DNA of 64,000 nucleotides, taken from NCBI GenBank assembly GCA_006384855.1, contig VCJN01001028.1:1-64000 (forward strand). The letters are read 5' to 3'. The DNA is from Tetraselmis striata. Lineage: Eukaryota; Chlorophyta; Chlorodendrophyceae; Chlorodendrales; Chlorodendraceae. Of this stretch, positions 22,713 to 32,184 are shown piece after piece; position 1 is the first letter of the stretch; each line of letters begins with the position of its first letter. Under the pieces are notes generated by a model. That model was not told where the DNA came from and made no database searches. It saw only the letters and a program-made list of their open reading frames with translations. The position numbers and the translations under genes are program-made.

Positions 22713-24374
22713 CGGTGTAGGGCGCCTTTCGCCGGAGCTGCTGGAGCTTTGCGAGGCCACCTTTCGGTGACCGCCGCAAGACGCACCCTTGCAGCGCAAC
22801 GGCAAGATGAGCGCCCTGTGTCAGGACCTGACCCCCCCACCTTACAGACTTCATTTAGACCTTCCTCGGTGCGGCGCTTCTTACAGCTCCAGCCGAGTGC
22901 GGCTCAACCATCCGCACACCTGCACATGGCGGCTCAACCAACCGCCTTCCTTACCACCCCATCCCTGCGTCCGTTGGTTGTTACACTACGTGTCACAACT
23001 GGTTCGCAACGACCAAGTTTCGCGCGTGTACGTTATGCACGAGACAGGCGCTACGAGCGCGAAGGGCGCGCGGGGCGGCCCTCTTACCTGAACCTAGCCC
23101 CGCAAACCCGTACTGAAGCTACTGCAAACCCGTCCAGCAGCTACCGGCCAACCGCCGGAAACCTAACCGCTGCTGCCGAGTACTTTGCGAACAGTAGTCG
23201 TACTGGTGGAACTCTGTCGGTAAAACGACGCACGTACGTAATTGACGAGCCCGCAGCTGTCGCCCCGTGGGCTGCGTCACTGCGATCCCGGCTGCAGGAC
23301 GCGTTCGGCTCGGACGAGCTGGGCCTGCGAACGCTCGACCTGCTCTCAAGCTCCCTCAGCGCTCAGACACTCAAGAGCTACGCCGGCAGACTGTCTCAGT
23401 TCGCGGAGTTCTGCCACGACTCTGAGAACATCCGCCCGCTAGAGGCGACTACTGCTACTGTCGTTCGGTATGTTGCCTGGATCGGGGAGCGAGGGCAAAT
23501 CGCCGCTAAGTCACTGCAACCTTACATGTCCGCAATCAACACGTTCTTCGAGTTGCACAACCTCGTCCCAATCGCCAAGGACAGTCTACACCTAACTTCA
23601 GCAAGGCGTGGCCTGATGCTGCGTCAACGCCGGCTAGACGCTGCCCCTCTGCGGGTCCCTTTGCCTGCGGATGTAGCCTACCGCTTCGTCACAAAGGCCG
23701 AGCTGATTGTGTCTGCTCCCTACCCAGAGTACCACCACAACTTCCGGGCCCTCCTGGCCTCGGTTGTCAACTTTATGTTCTTTGCCAGGGGCCTTACTGG
23801 CGTGTCCTGTCGAGTGCGAGACGTGCATGTCGACGACTACAACATCACCCTGCAAGTGTACCGCGAAAAGGGTCGCGCTGGCCGACGGGGACCCGACGAC
23901 CTGCGCGTACTTCTCCTTCCGGTGTCCGCGCACCCTCGAGTGGCACGTCTCCTGCACCACTTCATCGACAACGTCCAATCTGTCCCCCTGGTTACTGTTG
24001 ACTTGGCTACATCAAACTTCTGGGCTGTCACTGCGGTCGAGCAGTCAAAACTTTGGACTGCGGCTACAATGTCAGACTGGCTGTCTGCAGCCATCAGTCT
24101 AGTCAACGCTGCCCCCCATGCTGGCACTTCCTGGACTTCACACAGTCTTCGCAAGGGCGCAGCTTCTGCAGCTAACGCCATCGGAGTGCCATTGTCCCAC
24201 ATCCGCTACCAAGGCGGTTGGGCCACTAACTCTGACGTCGTTCTGGACTACATCGACCCCAACGTTCTTCCTTCACCTGGCGCATGGTTCTTCTTTGGAC
24301 ACATCGCCCCCCTCCGCCACTTCCAAGTCCAACAGGACTCCGCAGCGGTGGCCTTCCCAGTGCCTCCTTCATGA
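22713..24374 (+). CDS. Tyrosine recombinase (integrase) of the YR element
   Basis: The frame is continuous with gag except for the TGA at 22710-22712. The first in-frame ATG is at 22926. An N-terminal SAM-like/core-binding part (about 23350-23620; LSAQTLKSYAGRLSQFAEF) is followed by the catalytic part. It has FFARGLTGVSCRVRDV for the first Arg region, SHSLRKGAASAA with the HxxR box (about 24138), GGW, and the nucleophile region VLDYIDP (about 24245). It would cut and rejoin DNA through a 3'-phosphotyrosine, as DIRS elements and Cryptons do. It appears intact. Which start or fusion is used is not settled. Confidence 0.8.
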   Translation, partial: RCRAPFAGAAGALRGHLSVTAARRTLAAQRQDERPVSGPDPPTLQTSFRPSSVRRFLQLQPSAAQPSAHLHMAAQPTAFLTTPSLRPLVVTLRVTTGSQRPSFARVRYARDRRYEREGRAGRPSYLNLAPQTRTEATANPSSSYRPTAGNLTAAAEYFANSSRTGGTLSVKRRTYVIDEPAAVAPWAASLRSRLQDAFGSDELGLRTLDLLSSSLSAQTLKSYAGRLSQFAEFCHDSENIRPLEATTATVVRYVAWIGERGQIAAKSLQPYMSAINTFFELHNLVPIAKDSLHLTSARRGLMLRQRRLDAAPLRVPLPADVAYRFVTKAELIVSAPYPEYHHNFRALLASVVNFMFFARGLTGVSCRVRDVHVDDYNITLQVYREKGRAGRRGPDDLRVLLLPVSAHPRVARLLHHFIDNVQSVPLVTVDLATSNFWAVTAVEQSKLWTAATMSDWLSAAISLVNAAPHAGTSWTSHSLRKGAASAANAIGVPLSHIRYQGGWATNSDVVLDYIDPNVLPSPGAWFFFGHIAPLRHFQVQQDSAAVAFPVPPS

Positions 24375-24427
24375 CTTGGCGCTACCTCTTCTCCGTCAAT
24401 CCACCGCTCTCTCCGTTCGCTCAAGAC

Positions 24428-24750
24428 TGGCAAAACCAGACTCAATTTTGAAATGTTTTAAACTAGGTTATGGGGTTTCCTCCCTTGACCTAACCGCTTT
24501 TCAGCTCCAAGTGCTGCTCAGTGGTACGGGAACTAGGCATCTGTTGTTGCGCCCTTTTTGGGTGCAGCACGAGTAGATATAAAAGCAGCTAGAACAGCTG
24601 AGCCTGCCATCTTCCAGTTTTCGCTGCGTTCCACGCAGCGCCCCCCCTGACTCCGTTTTCCCTCCACGCTTTCGCTAAACCATCCTGCCAATTTCGGCTC
24701 TTGACTGTGTTAATCAGCCTGCGCGATCTTTTTGGCAAAACCAGACTCAA
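24428..24750 (+). repeat. 3' split direct repeat of the YR element
   Basis: Two copies of an 18-base text, beginning TGGCAAAACC, lie about 305 bases apart. Between them are GTTATGGGGTTTCC and GCGCCCTTTTTGGGTGCAGC, which recur in the fragments at 1.9-3.2 and 57.6-57.9 kb. Confidence 0.7.
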
Positions 24751-24834
24751 CTTTCAAACACACAGTACGTAGTATGTAGCACCCGCACCCGCCACGTCCG
24801 CGCCAAGTCCGCGCACTGTGGTTCGCGCGCGGCG

Positions 24835-24925
24835 GGGCCCCCTGACTACGGGGAAAGGTGCCGACGCCGAGAATCGAACCTGCGCAGCCACGCGCGTAGA
24901 GCGCGCGTACGGAGAGCGCCGCTTA
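24835..24925 (-). other. B-box-like sequence, possible tRNA-derived remnant
   Basis: On the minus strand GGTTCGATTCTCGG resembles a tRNA T-loop/B box and is followed by CGTCGGCA. No matching acceptor or A box was found. Confidence 0.2.
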
Positions 24926-24929
24926 AATG

Positions 24930-25885
24930 CTGAAGTTAGCCGCAGCCCGCCGAAAGTATATTCTCAACACAACAGCGGTGATAGCAAAGGAGATTACAAA
25001 GGTGCTTCGTTTTGATATAAATACCCGGTACCGAACGGCTCGCTGCACCGTGTGGGGGCGGCACCGATTTGAAGTTGAGGTGTTAAAAACCCTTTTAGTA
25101 ATTTTTACGCCTATAGCAGAAGGATGAGGCGGTGTTACGCATTTTGGCAAACTTTAAGCTTTGGGTGCGCGCCACTTTATACATGACATACATCGTGCTA
25201 CAAGTAAGGATACATTTCGTATGTTCATCACCCCTGCCTGGCCTGATCACCTGCGAGTGACCGCATAGTTATTATTTATTGATTAATAATTCCCGTGCGG
25301 CGGGTTCTGGAGCCGATCGATGTTGGCGCCCCATGGAATTGCGCTTAATGCCAGCAGTTATATTGTACACTGTAAGGGACGCGCCCAAATTCCTAGAATT
25401 CCGTGGTAAATGCAATTCTACTATGCAGCAGCAGGTATGCAATGCTGTCTATTTATCACATCTATGCATCTATGCACCCGTAGTGGGGCAAAGTGTATTA
25501 CGTAATGTATTCTTATCCATGAAAATATGTATATCACTAAACACGTTGAATTTTCTGCCGACACCCTTGGAAGTTCCGATGCATACGCACACCCATCGGA
25601 CTGCCTAGATCATACGGCTCCCGCAGCGCCACAAGCCGGGACTTTTCTCCCCCCCCCCCCCCCCCCCTCCCCCCAGTACTCTTCGGCCAAAGCCAAAACC
25701 CAGCCGACACGCCCGTCTAGAATTGTCGACGCAACACGCACGATCATGGCAACAAGCACGTTGCTTAAGGATAGAGGCTTATACGCCAATCAAGTTGCGG
25801 AAACATGGAGGAAAAGTTGCTGTAACAGCGAGGGCGATGCGCCGCATCGACAGTTTAGTCCGCCGGTGGGCTCGCTCGGCGTGCT
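24930..25885. other. No gene recognised; contains a poly(C) tract
   Basis: Intergenic-looking, moderately AT-rich DNA with a C run at about 25649-25667. Open frames are short and lack domains. Confidence 0.5.
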
Positions 25886-25904
25886 GCGAGGGGATGGAAA
25901 TGTT

Positions 25905-26055
25905 CGCAACGATGTAGCGACTAAATGTTCGCGGCGATGAAAATGTTCACGACGATGAAAATTTTCGCGGCTATGAAAATGTATGCGACAATGAAGATGT
26001 TTGCGGCGATGAAAAAGATCGCGGCGATGAAATTGTTCACGACGATGGAAATGTT
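25905..26055 (+). repeat. Degenerate ~15-bp minisatellite (GCGRCGATGAAAATGTT-like)
   Basis: About ten imperfect tandem units of the pattern CG-CGATGAAAATGTTC with variation at the first codon-like triplet. Confidence 0.8.
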
Positions 26056-26329
26056 TGACGGGAGAAGGCTTTGGTATCCGTGCGCGACAAGGTAGGGCGC
26101 GCGTCCTCAGCAACAAGGCTGCTTCAGGGGCGAGGCAAATGGCCGAGGGAGAAGAGGCCGCACGGGCCGCCACTATTGCTTGCGGACTGAGGGCGCATGG
26201 CCATACTACGGCAAAAACGGTCAGCACGAGCACTATTTCCGCGCTATGAACATAAGCGAGGGCGGCCGGAGGGGTTGCACTTCCAAGTCAAGTCAAGTTA
26301 ATGGATAAGAGACAACGACTGACAATGGC

Positions 26330-26527
26330 ACCCATTCCACCCGTTGCCCCGGTCGCTTCCGCGGTCTGGGCATGCAGCTGGTCGACGCCATCAGGCCGCC
26401 GCTGCACCATGTGCCCCAGTCGCTTCTGCGGCCCGGGCACGCAGCTAGTGTGCCCCATCGGGCCGCCGCTGCACCATGTGCCCTGTCGCTTCCGCGTGCC
26501 AGGCATGCAGCTGGTCAGCGTCATCAG
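26330..26527. repeat. ~67-bp GC-rich satellite, block 1
   Basis: About three units with the text CACCATGTGCCCC, CGCTTCCGCGGCCCGGGCA and CAGCTGGTCG-CGCCATC. It is interrupted at 26527 by the CACTA-like transposon and resumes at 34699. Confidence 0.9.
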
Positions 26528-27101
26528 CACTGTGAGATTCAGATGTGACGTAAATGTGCCCTACTGGTGACGAACGACGACATACGGGGACGATACGGGA
26601 CGGACGAGGGACGTGGATTTCATACCCAGTAGCGACGACTATCGCGCGCGACCTGTAAAGTACTATATGAATTTCTCGTTTCCATAATTTCATCAAATTG
26701 ATATGCGCACGCGGGCTCGCGTGTCGCCCGCCGACGCGGAGTACCCGGGCTAAGTACAGGCGGCTGCAAGTACTCGCTGCACATCGCTGCACATCGCCGC
26801 GGTGTGCCGCGATGTGCGGCACGACGGGCGGAGGTGTGGGCGGATGTAGGTGGTACGGTAGGTGGTAGGCGGTAGGTGGTGTTCGTAGGTGCGCGTTTTA
26901 ATGCAGCCGCCCTAACTGCTGATGATTGTGTAACGCCCCAGCACGCGCATGAAGTACGGGGTCGTCTCACGGTCACCGCCGCTCACCGTTGAATCAAGCG
27001 CGGACAGCCGCGCACTCGCATCTGTGTTGCCTGCCGGTGGTGGGTTACATCCACCCCAACTCTCAACCCCCCCCCCCCGCCCCCCGCGCGCGGCAGCAGG
27101 C

Positions 27102-27518
27102 ATGCCGGCAAAGGGATGGATAGCGAGTGTGTCGAAGGATGGCGTGTACACATGCAAGCACTGCCACGGCATCGTGACGGGTAGTAGTGAAAGGACGGCG
27201 CGAGAGCGGCACTTCCGGAAATACCCGAACTGTAGCCACTCGTTGAAGCGTGCGGCTAAGTTGCGCCGCAAGGCCGCCTTATCACAAGCAGCAGCAGCAG
27301 GGGCGGCAGCAGCAGCAGCAGCAACAGCAGCAACAAGCGCGGCAGCAGGAGTAGCTGGAGCCGTCGGAAACGGCCCGCCGGCGCCGGTCTCGGACGACGG
27401 CGGCTCGAAGGTGGACGATGTGATGGGCGTGGGGGAGGACCCCGTTGGCGAAGACGGTATGGACATCGACGCGCCTGCGTGGCCGCCGGCGGGCGTCGAA
27501 CCCGCGATGAGGGCGTGA
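27102..27518 (+). CDS. Zinc-finger exon/ORF in CACTA-like copy 1
   Basis: The ATG at 27102 follows a C-rich tract. The product has a finger of the form C-x2-C-x16-H-x5-C (YTCKHC ... HFRKYPNC), then a basic stretch, a long Ala-rich run and an acidic segment (DDVMGVGEDPVGEDGMDID). Such an N-terminal finger is common in transposon-encoded DNA-binding proteins. The frame closes at 27518 and coding-like text continues in another frame, in both copies, so splicing or an old frameshift joins it to the next exon. Confidence 0.5.
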   Translation: MPAKGWIASVSKDGVYTCKHCHGIVTGSSERTARERHFRKYPNCSHSLKRAAKLRRKAALSQAAAAGAAAAAAATAATSAAAGVAGAVGNGPPAPVSDDGGSKVDDVMGVGEDPVGEDGMDIDAPAWPPAGVEPAMRA

Positions 27519-27701
27519 TACGGAAAGGCGATCCCGGCGACTTCTACATGAAGGTCATCGCCAAGAAGTTCCGGGGAGTATGGCACTACGGCGTGATAAC
27601 CGGCGTCGTTACCGAGTGGGTGTTGGAGGACTACGGCGGGGCGACCCAGTGGCGCGCTGTTTTCGAGGACGGTGACATTGTGGACCTTCTGCGTTCAGAG
27701 G
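27519..27701 (+). CDS. Tudor-like exon in CACTA-like copy 1
   Basis: The text KKFRGVWHYGVITGV ... WRAVFEDGDIVDLL matches the plant/algal pattern of a small barrel domain (xxF.G..Y.G.V ... V.YEDGD.EDL) often seen in algal transposon proteins. It ends at a perfect GTGAGT donor. The next exon probably starts after GGCAG at about 27787 (VVEAMAAAQEHPP). Confidence 0.5.
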
Positions 27702-27786
27702 TGAGTGGGCCCGGCCTGCGTGCTGGTGGCACCACTCAACTGCGGTTGTATGGAATCACACGCACCCGCCCGGTCGGCGTGGCAGG

Positions 27787-28533
27787 TTGTGGAGGCTATG
27801 GCGGCTGCCCAGGAGCACCCCCCTGTGGATGCGGACGGGGAGGCTCGCTTGGTAACCGTCCATCAAGGCGATGACTTGTCCAGTGAATCACGCACCTTGC
27901 CCGGCGTGCGTTCAACACAACCCGGCTGGCGGAGGCCAAGCAGAACACTGGCTGCCATGGCGTGTGCCATGTGCATGTGGTCCTGGGCTATGTCAGCATG
28001 ATCAACCTCTTCCCCCTCGCGCCGTTCCACCTGTTTTTTTTTGGCTTGGGAAGGGACTTGTGGAGGAAATTTGTCACCGTGCAGGGCCACATTGGATTCC
28101 GAGCTATGAAGCAGAATCGAAAGGTAACCCCAAGAACTCCAAGAATCGAAAGGTAACCCCCCCCCCCCCCCCCCCCGGGCGTGGGCGTGGGCGTGGGCGT
28201 GGGCGTGACGGCATTCCCCTCCATGACTGCAGGGTCAGGCAAGGTGACGGTGCAGTCCGGCTGGGTCATGGAGGACTGCTTGCACCACATGGAAACGTTT
28301 TCCATTCTTAACGCCGGTCCGCTGCTCGAGGAGGCCCGGGTGAAGGCGATCATGACCGAGAAGGAGCTTCGCGTCCCTAGGCGGTGCTTGGGCACATGTA
28401 CAAGCGCATGCAAGGAGCTGCGTGGTTCGTCACGCGGTGGGGGTTGCAGAATGTGGTGACGGAGGAGGACGGCCCCGAGCGCAAGGCGCAGGTGGACGCG
28501 CTCACTAGGGAGGGGAGGACCCGATACCCCGCG
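27787..28533 (+). CDS. Possible transposase fragments in CACTA-like copy 1
   Basis: Three coding-like blocks: VVEAMAAAQEHPPVDADG (about 27787-27850); a block ending FPLAPFHLFFFGLGRDLWRKF (about 27915-28085); and SGWVMEDCLHHMETFSILNAG (about 28257-28360) running to the minisatellite. The second recalls the D.MH..L.G..K.LW region of CACTA-type transposases and the third a W..ED.LH..ET.S block. The acidic catalytic residues are not clear, so the protein is likely broken. The donor GTAACC before 28158 runs into a C tract. Confidence 0.35.
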
Positions 28534-29642
28534 CGGCGCCAAGGCGCGGCGGCCGGGGCAGCGCGGCGCCAAGGCGCGGCGGCCGGGGCAGCGCGGCGCC
28601 AAGGCGCGGCGGCCGGGGCAGCGCGGCGCCAAGGCGCGGCGGCCGGGGCAGCGCGGCGCCAAGGCGCGGCGGCCGGGGCAGCGCGGCGCCAAGACAGCGG
28701 CGGCCGGGGCAGCGCGGCGCCAAGACAGCGGCGGCCGGGGCAGCGCGGCGCCAAGGCGCGGCGGCCGGGGCAGCGCGGCGCCAAGAGCGCGGCGGCCGGG
28801 GCAGCGCGGCGCCAAGGCGCGGCGGCCGGGGCAGCGCGGCGCCAAGGCGCGGCGGCCGGGGCAGCGCGGCGCCAAGGCGCGGCGGCCGGGGCAGCGCGGC
28901 GCCAAGGCGCGGCGGCCGGGGCAGCGCGGCGCCAAGGCGCGGCGGCCGGGGCAGCGCGGCGCCAAGGCGCGGCGGCCGGGGCAGCGCGGCGCCAAGGCGC
29001 GGCGGCCGGGGCAGCGCGGCGCCAAGGCGCGGCGGCCGGGGCAGCGCGGCGCCAAGGCGCGGCGGCCGCGGCAGCGCGGCGCCAAGACAGCGGCGGCCGG
29101 GGCAGCGCGGCGCCAAGACAGCGGCGGCCGGGGCAGCGCGGCGCCAAGACAGCGGCGGCCGGGGCAGCGCGGCGCCAAGACAGCGGCGGCCGGGGCAGCG
29201 CGGCGCCAAGGCGCGGCGGCCGGGGCAGCGCGGCGCCAAGGCGCGGCGGCCGGGGCAGCGCGGCGCCAAGGCGCGGCGGCCGGGGCAGCGCGGCGCCAAG
29301 GCGCGGCGGCCGGGGCAGCGCGGCGCCAAGGCGCGGCGGCCGGGGCAGCGCGGCGCCAAGGCGCGGCGGCCGGGGCAGCGCGGCGCCAAGACAGCGGCGG
29401 CCGGGGCAGCGCGGCGCCAAGACAGCGGCGGCCGGGGCAGCGCGGCGCCAAGACAGCGGCGGCCGGGGCAGCGCGGCGCCAAGACAGCGGCGGCCGGGGC
29501 AGCGCGGCGCCAAGACAGCGGCGGCCGGGGCAGCGCGGCGCCAAGACAGCGGCGGCCGGGGCAGCGCGGCGCCAAGACAGCGGCGGCCGGGGCAGCGCGG
29601 CGCCAAGACAGCGGCGGCCGGGGCAGCGCGGCGCCAAGACAG
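28531..29642. repeat. 30/31-bp GC minisatellite in CACTA-like copy 1
   Basis: About 36 units. A 30-base form contains GCGCCAAGGCGCGGCGGCC and a 31-base form has AAGACAGC in place of AAGGCGC. The two forms occur in runs, not at random. All large open frames here are by-products of the repeat. Confidence 0.97.
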
Positions 29643-30591
29643 CGCATACAGCGGAATCGGCGGAAAGGGATGCATTACAAGCTGTGGACGGCAGCCGCTG
29701 AAAACTATGCGGTCATGCCGCAACAACCCCAGCACTGGCTTCTGGATACCTCTGATCTGGCTGACGGCGGCGGGCTGCGGGATGCAGGGCCGCATGACTG
29801 AGGTGGCGGTGCTGGTGAGCCCGCAGAGTCTGCATGCGGCGGAGGCGGCGCAGCCGCATAGGCACTAGACAATGCTCTGAAGCGAGCCCCAATTGTCTGC
29901 CCAGCGCCTGCCCCAATGTAACGCACCAGCTTGGCAGCAATTGGCAGCTCTTTTGCCCCCCCCCCTCCACCCCACAGACACACTACCAATACCAGTTTCT
30001 CATCCCGGCGGGCAGTTGATGCGTATACCCAGGCTTGTGCGTACGCGGTGCGGGGGGGGGGGGGGGGGGGGGGGGAATCACTATAGCTAAGCTAGTGATG
30101 TGAGATATGAGTGCAGCAACAGATATTGTGCAAGATATAATACGATGGCATGCAAGCGGGTCCCCGCTCTTCCACAATCATTGGCCCTGCTCCCTCTTGC
30201 CCCGCCCCCGGTGCCCTTTAGCTGCTCTCAGCATCCCGAGTGGGATGGGCGGGGCAGCGGTTGCTACCGAGTGAGGCGTAGCATCGTTTGCAGTGGCAAC
30301 GCAGCCTTTCCGGTGTGACGCCGCCTGGATGTAACCCAGCAGTACGCGCAAAGTGCAAGTGCAAGCTGCTGATGGCGGGGATCCCGCGCGGGGGGGGGGG
30401 GGGGGGGGGGGCAGCGGCTGTGGGATAGGCGCGGCAGCGGTTGCTACAGAGTGAGGCGTCGCATTGTTTGCAGTAGCAACGCAGCCTTTCCGGTTGCATA
30501 GTGTGACGCAGCCTGGATGTAACCCAGCAGTACGCGCAAAGTGCAAGTGTTACACGTCCGTGTGCCCCACCCAATGACATTGCGCCCGACC

Positions 30592-31293
30592 TCACTGACG
30601 GCATGTCTCGCTCTCCTTCAGCTCCTGGGCCGTCCGCCGCCTCACCCTGCGCACCCTACCAGCCGCGCGTGCCTTCTCGGAAGCCTCACACACGGCGGCG
30701 CGAGTCGCGTCGTGGAACGCGTCCCTGACATGGCGGAACTCCGCCCTCTTCGTGGCCGTGGTCGGGCAGGGGACTGCCCGCTGATGGGTCGCCATGCATG
30801 GGTACTTGGGGCCGCACAAAGCCGGGGTGCCGTCGCAGCAACACTCCCAGTCCGTCCGTTGGCCGCAGTCCACGCATGACGGGCGTCCGGCCAGGACACG
30901 CACATGATAGTGCATGTGGCCGCCTCCCGCCACTGCTCGTAGTGCTCCGGTCAACATGGCGACGAGCAAGTCGGCATGTCCCGCAGGTGGCTGCGGGGCG
31001 GGTGGCGCGAGCGCAGCCTCGCTCGCCTCGACAACCCCCTCAGCCCGATCAGTCGCCTCGACCACGGCCTCCTCTGCCTCCTGACGCGGCGCACCAGGCG
31101 CATCATCGTCGCCTGGCAGGGCGTCCCCCCCCGCAACGGCGCCGTCGGCGGTGGCCGACGCCGTCGTGGCGGGGTGTTGTGAGGAGGTGGCCCTAGACAT
31201 AGGTGGGGCCGGCACCGCCATGTGTTGCTCCACATGCGGTGCGGTTCCTGACGCGACAGCTCCGTCGCACCAGTACCGGCGCCGGCACCCCAC
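30592..31293 (-). CDS. Cys-rich zinc-binding protein of CACTA-like copy 1
   Basis: 233 codons on the opposite strand to the transposase-like blocks. Near the start, after a CAG acceptor, is C-x2-C-x4-C with two His about 18 residues later (VGCRRRYWCDG ... HVEQH). The C-terminal half has a second Cys/His cluster (CVDCGQRTDWECC ... CGPKYPC ... HQRAVPC) and then a basic helix rich in Arg/Ala. A DNA-binding accessory protein is plausible. In copy 2 a C run is one base shorter (7 instead of 8), which breaks the frame. Confidence 0.45.
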   Translation of the reverse strand: MGCRRRYWCDGAVASGTAPHVEQHMAVPAPPMSRATSSQHPATTASATADGAVAGGDALPGDDDAPGAPRQEAEEAVVEATDRAEGVVEASEAALAPPAPQPPAGHADLLVAMLTGALRAVAGGGHMHYHVRVLAGRPSCVDCGQRTDWECCCDGTPALCGPKYPCMATHQRAVPCPTTATKRAEFRHVRDAFHDATRAAVCEASEKARAAGRVRRVRRRTAQELKESETCRQ

Positions 31294-32180
31294 GCACGCC
31301 TGCTGGGCTTACCACCAACCGGCATGTTTCCTTTGGGAGGCGGTTCATCCGCGTCGGAGGTGAGCGGCGGTGCCTGTGTGGGTGTGGATACTGCCCGGCC
31401 ATTAGGGCTCCCGCCGCCTGTCGCTCCGCCGACCCACGCCGCGGCGTGTGCTGCGCCCCGCATAGTCGCCTCGAATATAATATACATGACGCGGGGACGG
31501 GGGGGGGATTCGTGCGTTTCGTATGTCGGCGGAAAGGCGTGCGAAGCTGCGGCTGGCGAAGGTGGTGGAAGTAAGCGTGGCGGCGTCGGCGGCGTATTAC
31601 CGTGCGTGCATGCGTGCGCAACCCCGCGGCAGCAAGCGCCGGACTCGGCGTGTGCCAGCGGCAGAGCTGCGAAGCCATGGACACGGTACGGGATGCCAAG
31701 TCTGGCTAAGCAACTGCCGAGGCTGGCGGCTTAACCCCCATGTCCGGCGGTTGAGGGACGGAAAGTGCGTAGAAGTTGATCGGGAAAGCGGGCATATAAG
31801 CCTGGCTGTGCTAGGTTCCTATTAAGTAATGACGGTTTGTGCTAAGTAATTCTTAGGGGTAGACCATGCAGCGCAGGTAGGGGGCGGTATAAATGAGGCC
31901 GGGCACATATACTGCTCCACGAAACGACACTGTCGCACGTGTAGTTGAATAGACGCCCCCCCCCCCCCCCCCCCCCGCCGGGTCGGCCCGCCGACCCGCC
32001 ACGGCATGTAATATTTGTCATGCATCGCTGGGGTATGTGTGAGTGGATGCCCCGCCGCCACATCCCCCCCCCCCCACCCCCCCCCCATTTACACTTGTGC
32101 ACTCATAAAGTTTGGGCTGGTTTCGGAGCAATACATGTACGTATGTATATACATACAATGGAACGTAGGACCTGCGCGGA
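31294..32180. other. CACTA-like copy 1 interior without a clear gene
   Basis: An open frame at 31523-31825 (+) is basic at its start, with no domain. Two long C tracts lie at about 31956-31976 and 32066-32087. Confidence 0.4.
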
Positions 32181-32184
32181 AAGA

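Larger units (their letters stand above)
21787..24770 (+). mobile_element. Tyrosine-recombinase retroelement-like transposon (DIRS/PAT-like), no RT seen
   Basis: Contains a Gag-like ORF and a tyrosine recombinase ORF, then a 3' non-coding end. The 18-base text TGGCAAAACCAGACTCAA occurs at 24428-24445 and again at 24733-24750, like the split direct repeats of PAT-type DIRS elements. The intervening ~290 bases match the terminal repeats of the decayed copy at 1.9-3.2 kb and the fragment at 57.64-57.86 kb. The 5' terminal repeat expected before gag is absent and its place is taken by the hexamer satellite, so the 5' boundary is uncertain. No reverse transcriptase or RNase H was found. Confidence 0.7.

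Noticed and set aside
24835..24925. Functional tRNA gene on the minus strand
   Set aside because: Only the T-loop-like text is present. The stem is mispaired and no acceptor partner or A box is found.
27988..29868. Proteins of 380-549 residues in and around the GC minisatellite
   Set aside because: They consist of translated 30-bp units in several frames and on both strands. The same is true at 59960-61352.
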